From positions 1-64,000 of the forward strand of contig QEYB01000739.1 in assembly GCA_017562135.1 (NCBI GenBank): DNA of 64,000 nucleotides. Reading direction: 5' to 3'. The notes below the pieces were generated by a model. It was not told the origin of the DNA. It ran no database searches and saw only the letters and a list, made by a program, of their open reading frames with translations. The position numbers and the translations under genes were made by a program. Source of the DNA: Dipylidium caninum (taxonomy: Eukaryota; Platyhelminthes; Cestoda; Cyclophyllidea; Dipylidiidae). Of this stretch, positions 12,003 to 23,837 are shown one piece after another; the first letter of the stretch is position 1; each line of letters opens with the position of its first letter.

Positions 12003-12824
12003 TTCATATGGCAAAGCAAAATAGAATAGCGGTGGCGAAGGGGAGGGAGTGGGGGTCTGGTCAAGGCGCGGAGCAGTGCTGGTCCGACGTCCGCTGTCCT
12101 CCGTACGTCCTCCGGTCGTCCTCCGGCCGTCTTGCGGCCGCCTTCTCCAGGGTGCAATGTTGACCGCCTCCACCGTGGCGCTCGGTGCCACTCGATCGCA
12201 CTGCTCTCCGCCTGTCTGGTGGAATTCGCCCCGCGGCAGACACCCGGCTCACTGCCAATTGTCCTCTGGTCCGTGGTCGCCTCTCCTTTCGCGCCTGTGT
12301 GGTGCCACAGTCGCACACCGTGTCGCCATTGCCCCCCAGTCTGAGGGGGGGGGGAGACGGGTTGCAGTCGCGGGAGGTGGCACCACGGACAAGAGACGAG
12401 GAGGTGGGCGCCACCTCGATGAGTGGAGGTGCGTGGCTTAGGCAAACCCGCCTGGGGAGTATATTGGAGGGGGCCAGTGTGGCCTCGCCTTACCTTCGCT
12501 TGGGCTAGGGCGCGCTACCCCAAGTCCTCGTTAGGCTGGTGGAGGGAGGGCGCGCCCCTCCACGGCCCTCAACTACTGATGGGCAAGTGGACCGAAGTGA
12601 GTAGTGTGTGCCCGCGTCTGTAGACAGGCCCGGGAGCCCGGTGGAGGCCCTGGACTGGGGGAAGGCGGACAAGTCGGCGGTCCGCCTCGTAGCCAAGAGG
12701 GAGGGCGTGTGAGGCGGCAGCCTGCGGTGCGAGGCGCGGTGAGCGGGCTTGAGTGTGAGGAAGGGCGGGTCACGGGGCAAGTGGAGATCTGGCGAGGCGG
12801 CGCCTCTCGGAGGCGCGCGACTTT

Positions 12825-13012
12825 ATCGCTTCTCGGCTCTCTGAGCTAAGATCATGTGTAGTATCTGTTCTTTGCAGTGTAATTTCTGCAACGGTCCCTA
12901 ATTTGGGACCAATGAAATTACCTGTATTTTTCCAACCCGGACGGGTGCTGTGAGCTTGCTCAACCCCGTCCACGGGTCGGCCTCGTATTGCATTACCTCG
13001 AGGATCGGCCCA
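12825..13012 (+). ncRNA. U2 snRNA copy 13
   Basis: Same as the reference copy at 1703-1890; intact stems and branch-site block. Confidence 0.93.
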
Positions 13013-13834
13013 TTCATATGGCAAAGCAAAATAGAATAGCGGTGGCGAAGGGGAGGGAGTGGGGGTCTGGTCAAGGCGCGGAGCAGTGCTGGTCCGACGT
13101 CCGCTGTCCTCCGTACGTCCTCCGGTCGTCCTCCGGCCGTCTTGCGGCCGCCTTCTCCAGGGTGCAATGTTGACCGCCTCCACCGTGGCGCTCGGTGCCA
13201 CTCGATCGCACTGCTCTCCGCCTGTCTGGTGGAATTCGCCCCGCGGCAGACACCCGGCTCACTGCCAATTGTCCTCTGGTCCGTGGTCGCCTCTCCTTTC
13301 GCGCCTGTGTGGTGCCACAGTCGCACACCGTGTCGCCATTGCCCCCCAGTCTGAGGGGGGGGGGAGACGGGTTGCAGTCGCGGGAGGTGGCACCACGGAC
13401 AAGAGACGAGGAGGTGGGCGCCACCTCGATGAGTGGAGGTGCGTGGCTTAGGCAAACCCGCCTGGGGAGTATATTGGAGGGGGCCAGTGTGGCCTCGCCT
13501 TACCTTCGCTTGGGCTAGGGCGCGCTACCCCAAGTCCTCGTTAGGCTGGTGGAGGGAGGGCGCGCCCCTCCACGGCCCTCAACTACTGATGGGCAAGTGG
13601 ACCGAAGTGAGTAGTGTGTGCCCGCGTCTGTAGACAGGCCCGGGAGCCCGGTGGAGGCCCTGGACTGGGGGAAGGCGGACAAGTCGGCGGTCCGCCTCGT
13701 AGCCAAGAGGGAGGGCGTGTGAGGCGGCAGCCTGCGGTGCGAGGCGCGGTGAGCGGGCTTGAGTGTGAGGAAGGGCGGGTCACGGGGCAAGTGGAGATCT
13801 GGCGAGGCGGCGCCTCTCGGAGGCGCGCGACTTT

Positions 13835-14022
13835 ATCGCTTCTCGGCTCTCTGAGCTAAGATCATGTGTAGTATCTGTTCTTTGCAGTGTAATTTCTGCA
13901 ACGGTCCCTAATTTGGGACCAATGAAATTACCTGTATTTTTCCAACCCGGACGGGTGCTGTGAGCTTGCTCAACCCCGTCCACGGGTCGGCCTCGTATTG
14001 CATTACCTCGAGGATCGGCCCA
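13835..14022 (+). ncRNA. U2 snRNA copy 14
   Basis: Same as the reference copy at 1703-1890. The spacer that follows lacks one C near 14250 and single Gs near 14391 and 14677. Confidence 0.93.
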
Positions 14023-14841
14023 TTCATATGGCAAAGCAAAATAGAATAGCGGTGGCGAAGGGGAGGGAGTGGGGGTCTGGTCAAGGCGCGGAGCAGTGCT
14101 GGTCCGACGTCCGCTGTCCTCCGTACGTCCTCCGGTCGTCCTCCGGCCGTCTTGCGGCCGCCTTCTCCAGGGTGCAATGTTGACCGCCTCCACCGTGGCG
14201 CTCGGTGCCACTCGATCGCACTGCTCTCCGCCTGTCTGGTGGAATTCGCCCGCGGCAGACACCCGGCTCACTGCCAATTGTCCTCTGGTCCGTGGTCGCC
14301 TCTCCTTTCGCGCCTGTGTGGTGCCACAGTCGCACACCGTGTCGCCATTGCCCCCCAGTCTGAGGGGGGGGGGAGACGGGTTGCAGTCGCGGAGGTGGCA
14401 CCACGGACAAGAGACGAGGAGGTGGGCGCCACCTCGATGAGTGGAGGTGCGTGGCTTAGGCAAACCCGCCTGGGGAGTATATTGGAGGGGGCCAGTGTGG
14501 CCTCGCCTTACCTTCGCTTGGGCTAGGGCGCGCTACCCCAAGTCCTCGTTAGGCTGGTGGAGGGAGGGCGCGCCCCTCCACGGCCCTCAACTACTGATGG
14601 GCAAGTGGACCGAAGTGAGTAGTGTGTGCCCGCGTCTGTAGACAGGCCCGGGAGCCCGGTGGAGGCCCTGGACTGGGGAAGGCGGACAAGTCGGCGGTCC
14701 GCCTCGTAGCCAAGAGGGAGGGCGTGTGAGGCGGCAGCCTGCGGTGCGAGGCGCGGTGAGCGGGCTTGAGTGTGAGGAAGGGCGGGTCACGGGGCAAGTG
14801 GAGATCTGGCGAGGCGGCGCCTCTCGGAGGCGCGCGACTTT

Positions 14842-15029
14842 ATCGCTTCTCGGCTCTCTGAGCTAAGATCATGTGTAGTATCTGTTCTTTGCAGTGTAAT
14901 TTCTGCAACGGTCCCTAATTTGGGACCAATGAAATTACCTGTATTTTTCCAACCCGGACGGGTGCTGTGAGCTTGCTCAACCCCGTCCACGGGTCGGCCT
15001 CGTATTGCATTACCTCGAGGATCGGCCCA
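14842..15029 (+). ncRNA. U2 snRNA copy 15
   Basis: Same as the reference copy at 1703-1890. The spacer that follows has A instead of T at 15242. Confidence 0.93.
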
Positions 15030-15851
15030 TTCATATGGCAAAGCAAAATAGAATAGCGGTGGCGAAGGGGAGGGAGTGGGGGTCTGGTCAAGGCGCGGAG
15101 CAGTGCTGGTCCGACGTCCGCTGTCCTCCGTACGTCCTCCGGTCGTCCTCCGGCCGTCTTGCGGCCGCCTTCTCCAGGGTGCAATGTTGACCGCCTCCAC
15201 CGTGGCGCTCGGTGCCACTCGATCGCACTGCTCTCCGCCTGACTGGTGGAATTCGCCCCGCGGCAGACACCCGGCTCACTGCCAATTGTCCTCTGGTCCG
15301 TGGTCGCCTCTCCTTTCGCGCCTGTGTGGTGCCACAGTCGCACACCGTGTCGCCATTGCCCCCCAGTCTGAGGGGGGGGGGAGACGGGTTGCAGTCGCGG
15401 GAGGTGGCACCACGGACAAGAGACGAGGAGGTGGGCGCCACCTCGATGAGTGGAGGTGCGTGGCTTAGGCAAACCCGCCTGGGGAGTATATTGGAGGGGG
15501 CCAGTGTGGCCTCGCCTTACCTTCGCTTGGGCTAGGGCGCGCTACCCCAAGTCCTCGTTAGGCTGGTGGAGGGAGGGCGCGCCCCTCCACGGCCCTCAAC
15601 TACTGATGGGCAAGTGGACCGAAGTGAGTAGTGTGTGCCCGCGTCTGTAGACAGGCCCGGGAGCCCGGTGGAGGCCCTGGACTGGGGGAAGGCGGACAAG
15701 TCGGCGGTCCGCCTCGTAGCCAAGAGGGAGGGCGTGTGAGGCGGCAGCCTGCGGTGCGAGGCGCGGTGAGCGGGCTTGAGTGTGAGGAAGGGCGGGTCAC
15801 GGGGCAAGTGGAGATCTGGCGAGGCGGCGCCTCTCGGAGGCGCGCGACTTT

Positions 15852-16039
15852 ATCGCTTCTCGGCTCTCTGAGCTAAGATCATGTGTAGTATCTGTTCTTT
15901 GCAGTGTAATTTCTGCAACGGTCCCTAATTTGGGACCAATGAAATTACCTGTATTTTTCCAACCCGGACGGGTGCTGTGAGCTTGCTCAACCCCGTCCAC
16001 GGGTCGGCCTCGTATTGCATTACCTCGAGGATCGGCCCA
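15852..16039 (+). ncRNA. U2 snRNA copy 16
   Basis: Same as the reference copy at 1703-1890. The spacer that follows has a short deletion near 16150 and C to A at about 16268. Confidence 0.93.
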
Positions 16040-16849
16040 TTCATATGGCAAAGCAAAATAGAATAGCGGTGGCGAAGGGGAGGGAGTGGGGGTCTGGTCA
16101 AGGCGCGGAGCAGTGCTGGTCCGACGTCCGCTGTCCTCCGTACGTCCTCCGGCCGTCTTGCGGCCGCCTTCTCCAGGGTGCAATGTTGACCGCCTCCACC
16201 GTGGCGCTCGGTGCCACTCGATCGCACTGCTCTCCGCCTGTCTGGTGGAATTCGCCCCGCGGCAGACAACCGGCTCACTGCCAATTGTCCTCTGGTCCGT
16301 GGTCGCCTCTCCTTTCGCGCCTGTGTGGTGCCACAGTCGCACACCGTGTCGCCATTGCCCCCCAGTCTGAGGGGGGGGGAGACGGGTTGCAGTCGCGGGA
16401 GGTGGCACCACGGACAAGAGACGAGGAGGTGGGCGCCACCTCGATGAGTGGAGGTGCGTGGCTTAGGCAAACCCGCCTGGGGAGTATATTGGAGGGGGCC
16501 AGTGTGGCCTCGCCTTACCTTCGCTTGGGCTAGGGCGCGCTACCCCAAGTCCTCGTTAGGCTGGTGGAGGGAGGGCGCGCCCCTCCACGGCCCTCAACTA
16601 CTGATGGGCAAGTGGACCGAAGTGAGTAGTGTGTGCCCGCGTCTGTAGACAGGCCCGGGAGCCCGGTGGAGGCCCTGGACTGGGGGAAGGCGGACAAGTC
16701 GGCGGTCCGCCTCGTAGCCAAGAGGGAGGGCGTGTGAGGCGGCAGCCTGCGGTGCGAGGCGCGGTGAGCGGGCTTGAGTGTGAGGAAGGGCGGGTCACGG
16801 GGCAAGTGGAGATCTGGCGAGGCGGCGCCTCTCGGAGGCGCGCGACTTT

Positions 16850-17036
16850 ATCGCTTCTCGGCTCTCTGAGCTAAGATCATGTGTAGTATCTGTTCTTTGC
16901 AGTGTAATTTCTGCAACGGTCCCTAATTTGGGACCAATGAAATTACCTGTATTTTTCCAACCGGACGGGTGCTGTGAGCTTGCTCAACCCCGTCCACGGG
17001 TCGGCCTCGTATTGCATTACCTCGAGGATCGGCCCA
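16850..17036 (+). ncRNA. U2 snRNA copy 17, one base short
   Basis: This last copy matches the reference except that one C is missing just after the Sm-like site (CCAACCGG instead of CCAACCCGG near 16960). The loss lies in the single-stranded link before stem III, so folding should survive. It is the array-edge copy; the next unit breaks off at 17760 before its U2. Confidence 0.88.
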
Positions 17037-17760
17037 TTCATATGGCAAAGCAAAATAGAATAGCGGTGGCGAAGGGGAGGGAGTGGGGGTCTGGTCAAGG
17101 CGCGGAGCAGTGCTGGTCCGACGTCCGCTGTCCTCCGTACGTCCTCCGGTCGTCCTCCGGCCGTCTTGCGGCCGCCTTCTCCAGGGTGCAATGTTGACCG
17201 CCTCCACCGTGGCGCTCGGTGCCACTCGATCGCACTGCTCTCCGCCTGTCTGGTGGAATTCGCCCCGCGGCAGACACCCGGCTCACTGCCAATTGTCCTC
17301 TGGTCCGTGGTCGCCTCTCCTTTCGCGCCTGTGTGGTGCCACAGTCGCACACCGTGTCGCCATTGCCCCCCAGTCTGAGGGGGGGGGGGAGACGGGTTGC
17401 AGTCGCGGGAGGTGGCACCACGGACAAGAGACGAGGAGGTGGGCGCCACCTCGATGAGTGGAGGTGCGTGGCTTAGGCAAACCCGCCTGGGGAGTATATT
17501 GGAGGGGGCCAGTGTGGCCTCGCCTTACCTTCGCTTGGGCTAGGGCGCACTACCCCAAGTCCTCGTTAGGCTGGTGGAGGGAGGGCGCGCCCCTCCACGG
17601 CCCTCAACTACTGATGGGCAAGTGGACCGAAGTGAGTAGTGTGTGCCCGCGTCTGTAGACAGGCCCGGGAGCCCGGTGGAGGCCCTGGACTGGGGGAAGG
17701 CGGACAAGTCGGCGGTCCGCCTCGTAGCCAAGAGGGAGGGCGTGTGAGGCGGCAGCCTGC

Positions 17761-18218
17761 TGTGCATGTTGTCGTACAATTCTTTTATGAAAATGGCGGC
17801 ACGGAGTGCTCCTGCCGCACGCCACATGCCAAACGAATAGTCGAACCTGTACCTGTGTGCTAATTTTGTTCGCATTGCGTCTGCCCACTCCTAATTCCAC
17901 CAGGCGGTCAGATTTATGCTTTTTCTCTTATTATCCTTTTTTTCCGCAGTCCTTCGCGTCTTGTTCCTTGTTAAACGTCTCATCTTAATGTATTCATTTG
18001 TTGTTTTCATTATCTTTTTTGACTTTTGATGTCGTGTTTATATTTTCTTGTGGAATTTTTTTTTCGCAATTTCTTTTGGCATCAGTTTTCAAATTTGGTT
18101 TATTTTTGCATTCTTCTTCTTCTTTTTATTTTTTCTTTAACATTTTTGGAATGGAAAACGAATTTTTCTTTTATCCCTTCTTTACTCTCTGTCCATGGTG
18201 TTTGTTTTCGTGTGTGAA
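17761..18218. other. Junction and 5' flank of FIBP
   Basis: The first unique sequence after the array. Near 17791 lies AAAATGGCGGC, a match to the YY1-type element often found near the start of housekeeping genes and transcribed toward the right. From about 17925 the + strand becomes very T-rich. Hydrophobic open frames here are a result of T-rich codons and are not called as genes. Confidence 0.4.
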
Positions 18219-18555
18219 ATGGTGTCTGATTTGTTCGATGTTATTTGCTCTGTCCCGCTTGTTTTCAGTGAAGAACTTTTCGATTCTTGGGTTGACGGAT
18301 TGACAAGTATCTTTATATTTTTCATATCCGTTTTTCTTTCTTTTCTTTCTTCTGCTTTCTTGCTCCGCCCTTCCATTTTCCTATTCTCATTTGCAGTTTT
18401 CCTTTTATGTTTTTCTTCTAGCCCTTTATGTTTTCTCAACAATTTTCGCCTTTGCTGGGCATTCAGCTCCATTTTATATATTTTTTCTTTTGCCGTTGTT
18501 CCGTTGATATTTTTTATGTTGCCACTTTATAATATTCGTGTTTTGGCTTTTACAG
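17925..18555 (+). repeat. T/C-rich low-complexity tract around FIBP exon 1
   Basis: Roughly 630 bp with strong excess of T and C on the + strand, covering the 5' flank, exon 1 and intron 1 of FIBP. It has no repeat period. The composition suits a leader and first intron with long pyrimidine tracts. Confidence 0.55.
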
Positions 18556-21500
18556 TTGAAGAGGCTGCTCAAAAATTGCAATCAGGAGGAGATGTAGAGG
18601 CTTTTGGACTTTCCCTTGATCTCGTTGTGGCCTCTGTCGCCGACCATTATGCCCAATTTTCCCTCCTTGAGTCCTCTATGGCTCAACCGGATATCTTTGT
18701 GGCCTATTCTTCTTCTGGTATCGGCGACTGGAAGTTGCGTAAAAGTCTCGTCGAACGGTAAGCATTCTTGTCTTGCAAGTTTTTTGAACAACGTAATATA
18801 TCGCTTTACTGCCAGTCCATCTTTGTCACAGTTACTATTCACTTGACGATGCTTTGTGTCGTGAACTTCTTGGGAGTAAACTATCCGCACGTTTTCGGCG
18901 TGACCTCGCCGATACTGCAGAGCGATGCGGTCTCCGTCCGCGCAGCTGCCGACGCCAGTACGAGAACTTACGACGCGTAGCGCGATTGGTTGAGGATACA
19001 CCAGGTCGTTTATGCGATATCATCCGCAGGTCCTTCGTCCTATCTCCGGCACTCGCAGAGCTTTATGCTGCAATGATCTTCCTCTCCTTTAATCGGTGCG
19101 TCCGTCTCGTGATAAGTTGTTTTAAAAATATGCAAAAAGAAAAGTTTGGGGGAAAAACGAACAATGTTGTTGTATATCAAAAGATGGCAGTATGAGGCAC
19201 ATTCCCTGTTTTCTGCATATTTACTTATTTCGTCAGTTAGATTTCCAGTCTGCAACCTAAAAGTGGAATTTTTGATGATATTTGACTAATGTTTTGATAT
19301 ATTTTAACAAACCTCAGAAATGAATACGGTTGCAACGTACGCCTTACCGAGCCTTTATTAATAACTGTCGTAGAGTTAGAATTTGTCGCTAGCTCTTTAT
19401 TTATACTTAAACTTCACGATAAAATTTTTTATGTGTGTTATATGTGCCCATTGCGCAGGCAGCTTGCTAAACAGGAATTTGCCTTAATATCTAAAAACAA
19501 AGAGCGTTTGAACATGTTAGTGTTTTAGTGACAGCAAAAGGTAGAACAAACCTAAGTGGACATTGATGAATTGTCATCAACCGCGGACGTCAACTATTTT
19601 TGTCTGTTTCAAATTACACACCTACCAGTTTTCGTTTAACTCTCTCCACTTTTAGCTTTGAGACATCAAAACGTTGTTTCGCGGGCGCAACTTTTGCGGA
19701 CTTCACGTATTGCGCAGAACAGTTGATGACCTATTGGACAACCTCAGATAGTCTGGAAGGCAAGCTGGACTCCCCCGTGGATCTGGAATTGGATTTTGAG
19801 TTCTGTACAGAGTTGAAGGTACTCAAACTCTTAGCGGAGAAGCAGACCTATTTGGAGCGGCACAAAAGGTGTTGTGTTTTTGTTTGCCGTTAGTTAGTGA
19901 GTATGTCTAACATTGGTTGGAAAGTGGGACTAAATGCTAGTTTCAGCATCTAGATGAAGCATTTTACGGTCCCTTCATCGTTTCTCGGCAGAGTAGGCAC
20001 GGACAACCAGACCTGCTAAGACCACTCCTTACCTGCAGTCCGAGTGCACAGGCCTCGTTTACTCATGCTTTTCAACTTAATATTCTAGGAAATATTTGCC
20101 AACGTTACCGATTTAGTAAGTTTTTTCATAAAATGGATAGATTGGGGGACTCATAAGACTTTTGTCCGTGTATTGTTTTGTCCTGATTACTCGGTTTTCT
20201 GAAATTGGACATCAAGTTGTCATTTTTACCAGCGTTTTCTGTTATTTGCCACTCACAACACCGTGGCATGCCTGTTTTATAGCATCTTACGATGCCATCC
20301 CCATTCCACAAGTAGCGTAGACACTCCCAAATTTGACACTTCATGAACTAATGTTGAAAAGTCGCCGGAACGACATGACCAGTCTTGCGTATTTCTGCAT
20401 AGCATGCTTAACTTATAAAAAATCATAGTCCATCGAGAGATCTACCGTGTTACAATGGTTTCTGATAAGCATCTAAAGTACATCAGTATTCAGTACCTTC
20501 ATAGGCAAGGCGTCAAAAGTATTTATCAGCAGGACTTAGGGGGAGAATTGTTGGCTACAAGTTAAGTGTTTTTGTGTTACTGTACCACATGCTGTGTCTA
20601 TCTCTTCTGCGTTTTCTATGTTACGGTTAAGAAAATCTTTTATTTCTTTTTTAACTTGCTACTGAATTCTAGCCACTCGTCTTTTTTATTCAGCCTCGTC
20701 ATCCGCCAAATATCCTCGTCGGTATCTGAATCTTCTTTGAATTGGATTGATGTAAACTTTAGAGTGCGTATTCCACCATTTGCCTTGCTTTTTCTATTGC
20801 TTTCTTTCCCACAATTTATCTTCACCGTGAGTTGTAGACTCTCTCAAAGGCCATCACTTCCATCGCGACAGGATTGTCGCATGCCAGGGAAGTTCGAGAC
20901 CTTTTTCTCGACATCATTGAGAAGGTCATTTGTAAACCCCCTCCTCTTCGTTTATGCGTAATTTCTTTGGAACCCCAACTTAACCTTTCTTTCTCTTGCC
21001 TCAGGTGATCGAAGTTGTGATGGGAGCCCAATGGACTTACCAGGAGTTCTCCAGTTTCCTCACCTCTTTCGATGAGACCCTACGCATTTTGCCCCCGGCA
21101 AAGTATGTATTTTAAACCCCCCCCCATGTGGTAGTAGCAGCAGCTCATATTCTTACCATAATAACTTTATTTCTACTTTGAGTTCACCGCTGTTTGTACT
21201 TCCCTGTCAATGCTACTTCAACAGTCGAAAGTTGTCAAGTATAGCCTCTGAGTAATTGGAATCAACACACACCAGTGTAGCCGGTCTTTTAAACTGTATT
21301 TGTGGTAATTTGTATGTCTTAGAGAACCAGTTCATTTAAAATGAGTGATTGAAACAATAAAAATATAACTGTGCACATAGTTTCAGACTGTCCTAAGGAC
21401 GCTCAAAGATGAGCTCTGCATTTTATCACTTTATTAGAAGGAATTTGTTATTTGCGCTTTCAAGTTTGGTTTAAAGTGAATTACCTCCACTTCGCTCTTT

Positions 21501-22028
21501 TTTATGGTGATGCGATTCGATGTTGGCTGCGCTCGTAGCAAAAAAATAAGTAATCTCGCCTGACTATAATCTAAATATTGTCATTATGGCCCAGGCTTCT
21601 AATAGCATTTCATTCTCCCACGAATTACCCTCCCGGTGCTTACGATTTGAACACTCATTTTACTACTTACCTGACTGTGAGCCGGTAATGCAGTTTCTTC
21701 GACTGATACCTGATTGTTAGCTGGTAAAGGAGTTTTAGCACAATCTACCGTATTGCATGCCGCTGTCAGGTTTTTCAAATAACATAATCTTACAGAATAG
21801 CTTGTCAATGAACACACAAGTATGGAACATAAGTTGAACACGAAATGAACGTTCACCTGCTGACACTTTGTCCAGTTGGCGGTTTCCATTATTCGACAGT
21901 GGGAAATCTATCGTGAATTCTTCTCCATCTTCAGGTCGTCATCATTTCAAAGGAGCTGGGTCCGCTTCTTTGCCCCCTTCAAGTCTATCTGTCTACGATT
22001 CTACTCCCTCCCACTAATACGAGCATGA
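18219..22028 (+). CDS. FIBP: Acidic FGF intracellular-binding protein (FIBP), 8 exons
   Basis: Exons: 18219-18306, 18556-18757, 18832-19095, 19656-19868, 20673-20751, 20838-20924, 21005-21106, 21900-22028. Phases agree throughout and give 387 aa, close to the ~360 aa of vertebrate FIBP. Recognisable blocks include ELFDSWVDGLT (exon 1), ERYYSLDDALCRELLGSKLS (exon 2/3 join) and SCRRQYENLRRVARLVED with AAMIFLSFNR (exon 3). Others are FADFTYCAEQLMTYW (exon 4), SHAREVRDLFLDIIEK (exon 6) and KYWEIYREFF at the C-terminus. FIBP is a soluble intracellular protein first described as binding internalised acidic FGF; it has no clear enzymatic motif. Start chosen at 18219 because the similarity begins there; an in-frame ATG lies at 18195. 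The least certain exons are 5 (weak similarity but correct phase) and 8 (donor inside TAT|GTATTT). Confidence 0.88.
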
Positions 22029-23837
22029 ACAACCCATAAGTTTTGTTTTTTTTTCCGAGTTGTCTTTAATGTTTCGTGGCCTTGCGAAAATTGTTTTTTA
22101 CTTCTTGCGAAAGAAACAATCATACATGATTAAAAACTTGTTTTCGAGTAACACGGCATTGGGGAGGTAATGGGCAATTTTGTGGACTTTTGAGCGTTTA
22201 ATTGACTTACCTTTACCGAAGACGCAGGCGGTCTGCTTTGAGTGAATTTTATTAGAAGGATAGACATCATACAGATATTTATTTCTCCGACCTTGAATGG
22301 GAACCTTCCCACTTTCTCCTTTTGTCGGCTCCCACTCTGACGATGTGGAACTTTGTCCAGATCCCCCTCCCCTCCCCCCGTTCTCTTCTCGTGTCCCCGT
22401 CGCCTATCCAGTCCCGCGGAATAGTTTTTTGGCGGCTTTGAGGGTATCACGGACTCCTCGTTACGAACCTCTCGGGGAGCTGAGAGAGCCGCCATGCAAA
22501 TACGACGCAGGGGAGCGGCAGGTGTTGTAGACAGCCCCTTCGATGGTGGAAATGGAGGGGAGGACAAATGGGAGCAGATTATGCTTGGGGTTTTTTTCCG
22601 ACGGACCGAAATCAGTCTAAACTTAGTCTTTGACTAAAGAGTTGTTGTCGGAGTCTGCGAGAGATCTGGCGGCGTGACACCGTATCTCCCAACTTTCGAT
22701 GTTCATTTGCGTCTATTCCTTCATTCCTTCTTTACACGATTAACTGATTATTTCAGGGATACTATGTCGTTTATGGAGAGAGTGTTGGGACGTCACCTGC
22801 GTCACATGTTTGTAGCGCTTGTGACAATTGACATTATCACTGCACTGTCACTCCTCTGCCACAAACGTGACAGGCCTTGCAAGTGGCGTTGAACCTCGCC
22901 CTCCCGTAAGACAACTGTACGGAAGGTGTTCGGCCGTTGGATCATACTGTAGTCTGCCTTTTTCTCTCTCTCCCCTCCATCTTTGATTTGAAAATGTGGA
23001 TACCACGAGGGAGACACAAATATGCCGCTATGGGAACACCACACCATCCGAATACCATTCGATCTTCCATTTGCATACCAAATGCGTTGCGATGTGAACC
23101 TTGTTATCTCAACAAATGTAAAAGAGGCCTGGCACTAACAAACCATGTTCAAGCCAGAGTCTGAGTTAGGGACACCGCTGGCCGCTCATTTTTAGGCTTT
23201 CTCATTCGCAGTGCATATCCCATCTCGTCTATTTGGGCGGAAACTACGAAACGGGCGTTTTACTTTGGCCCGTACTCAACTGCAACGTTAGGAGGCGACT
23301 CATCGTTATGTACACTCCATATTCTTATTTATAAACATTCAAAGGTATCCCTCCTGCTCATTTGTCATTTTTGATTTACGCCTCGGGCGAAACCAAATGA
23401 AAATAAAAGTGAGTTCCCATTCGCTGTTCTCTCTTTCGAGTTCAAACTGAGCGGTAGCGCACATAAAACTTCGGTTATTACCTTTTTCGCGTTTAGGAAT
23501 TGTTTTCAGCATAAAAATTCACTAGGCAATATGAGATGATAAAGGCTTCTGTGTAGTTTATTAACTCTACAAATGAAAATATTTTTCACAAAGACTTATG
23601 TAACTTGGCCAATCTTCGGCCACCCAATACCTCAAAGTTGATAAGAAAAAGGGTTTTTCGGTTATCAGAAGTATTATTTTAGAAACGATTGTATAACAAT
23701 TTGGTGTGGGAGTCCGCTTAACCATTGAAATGGACATTTTCTACTTGTTATTACACATGCTGAATGTAGAATTGAGTATGGCTGAACGCGATGGCGAAGA
23801 TTATTTACATGGTCGCCTGGTAGCGTTCTTGTTGGTG
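22029..23837. other. Intergenic, FIBP to KH-like gene (tail to tail)
   Basis: No coding region supported. It holds a GC-richer patch at about 22340-22510 with polypyrimidine and open frames on both strands that resemble no family. On the - strand, AATAAA (TTTATT at 23557-23562) lies about 275 nt beyond the stop of the next gene and could be its polyadenylation signal. Confidence 0.4.

Larger units (their letters stand above)
1..17760 (+). repeat. Tandem array of ~1.01 kb U2 snRNA gene units
   Basis: A head-to-tail array holds 17 U2 snRNA copies plus a final partial unit. Successive U2 starts lie 1007-1014 bp apart, with one interval of 998 bp caused by a short deletion near 16150. Each unit is a 188-bp U2 gene followed by about 820 bp of GC-rich spacer. 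The spacer holds a C6/poly-G hairpin with a G run of 9-14 nt and no second RNA gene that I recognise. Units from about 1700 onward are nearly identical. The array stops abruptly at 17760, inside the spacer just upstream of where the next U2 would lie. Open frames in all six frames recur once per unit and are shadows of stop-poor GC-rich DNA. The array is seen directly; the U2 identity rests on the conserved motifs listed for the copies. Confidence 0.93.

Noticed and set aside
805..17600. Dozens of open frames of 60-227 codons recurring every ~1.01 kb on both strands
   Set aside because: They overlap each other in up to six frames, run through the U2 genes, change length with the poly-G run and resemble no family. 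They are shadows of GC-rich repeat DNA.
17998..18472. Hydrophobic open frames that look like membrane proteins next to FIBP
   Set aside because: The region is T-rich, so Phe, Leu and Ser codons follow from composition. The only supported coding part is FIBP exon 1.
22490..22505. ATGCAAAT octamer, also near 26329
   Set aside because: Two 8-mers in 46 kb of unique DNA are expected by chance, and neither is placed before a recognised snRNA or histone gene.
22130..22567. 145-codon frame on the - strand
   Set aside because: Low-complexity Pro/Arg composition from a GC-rich patch, no recognised similarity, overlapping frame on the other strand.
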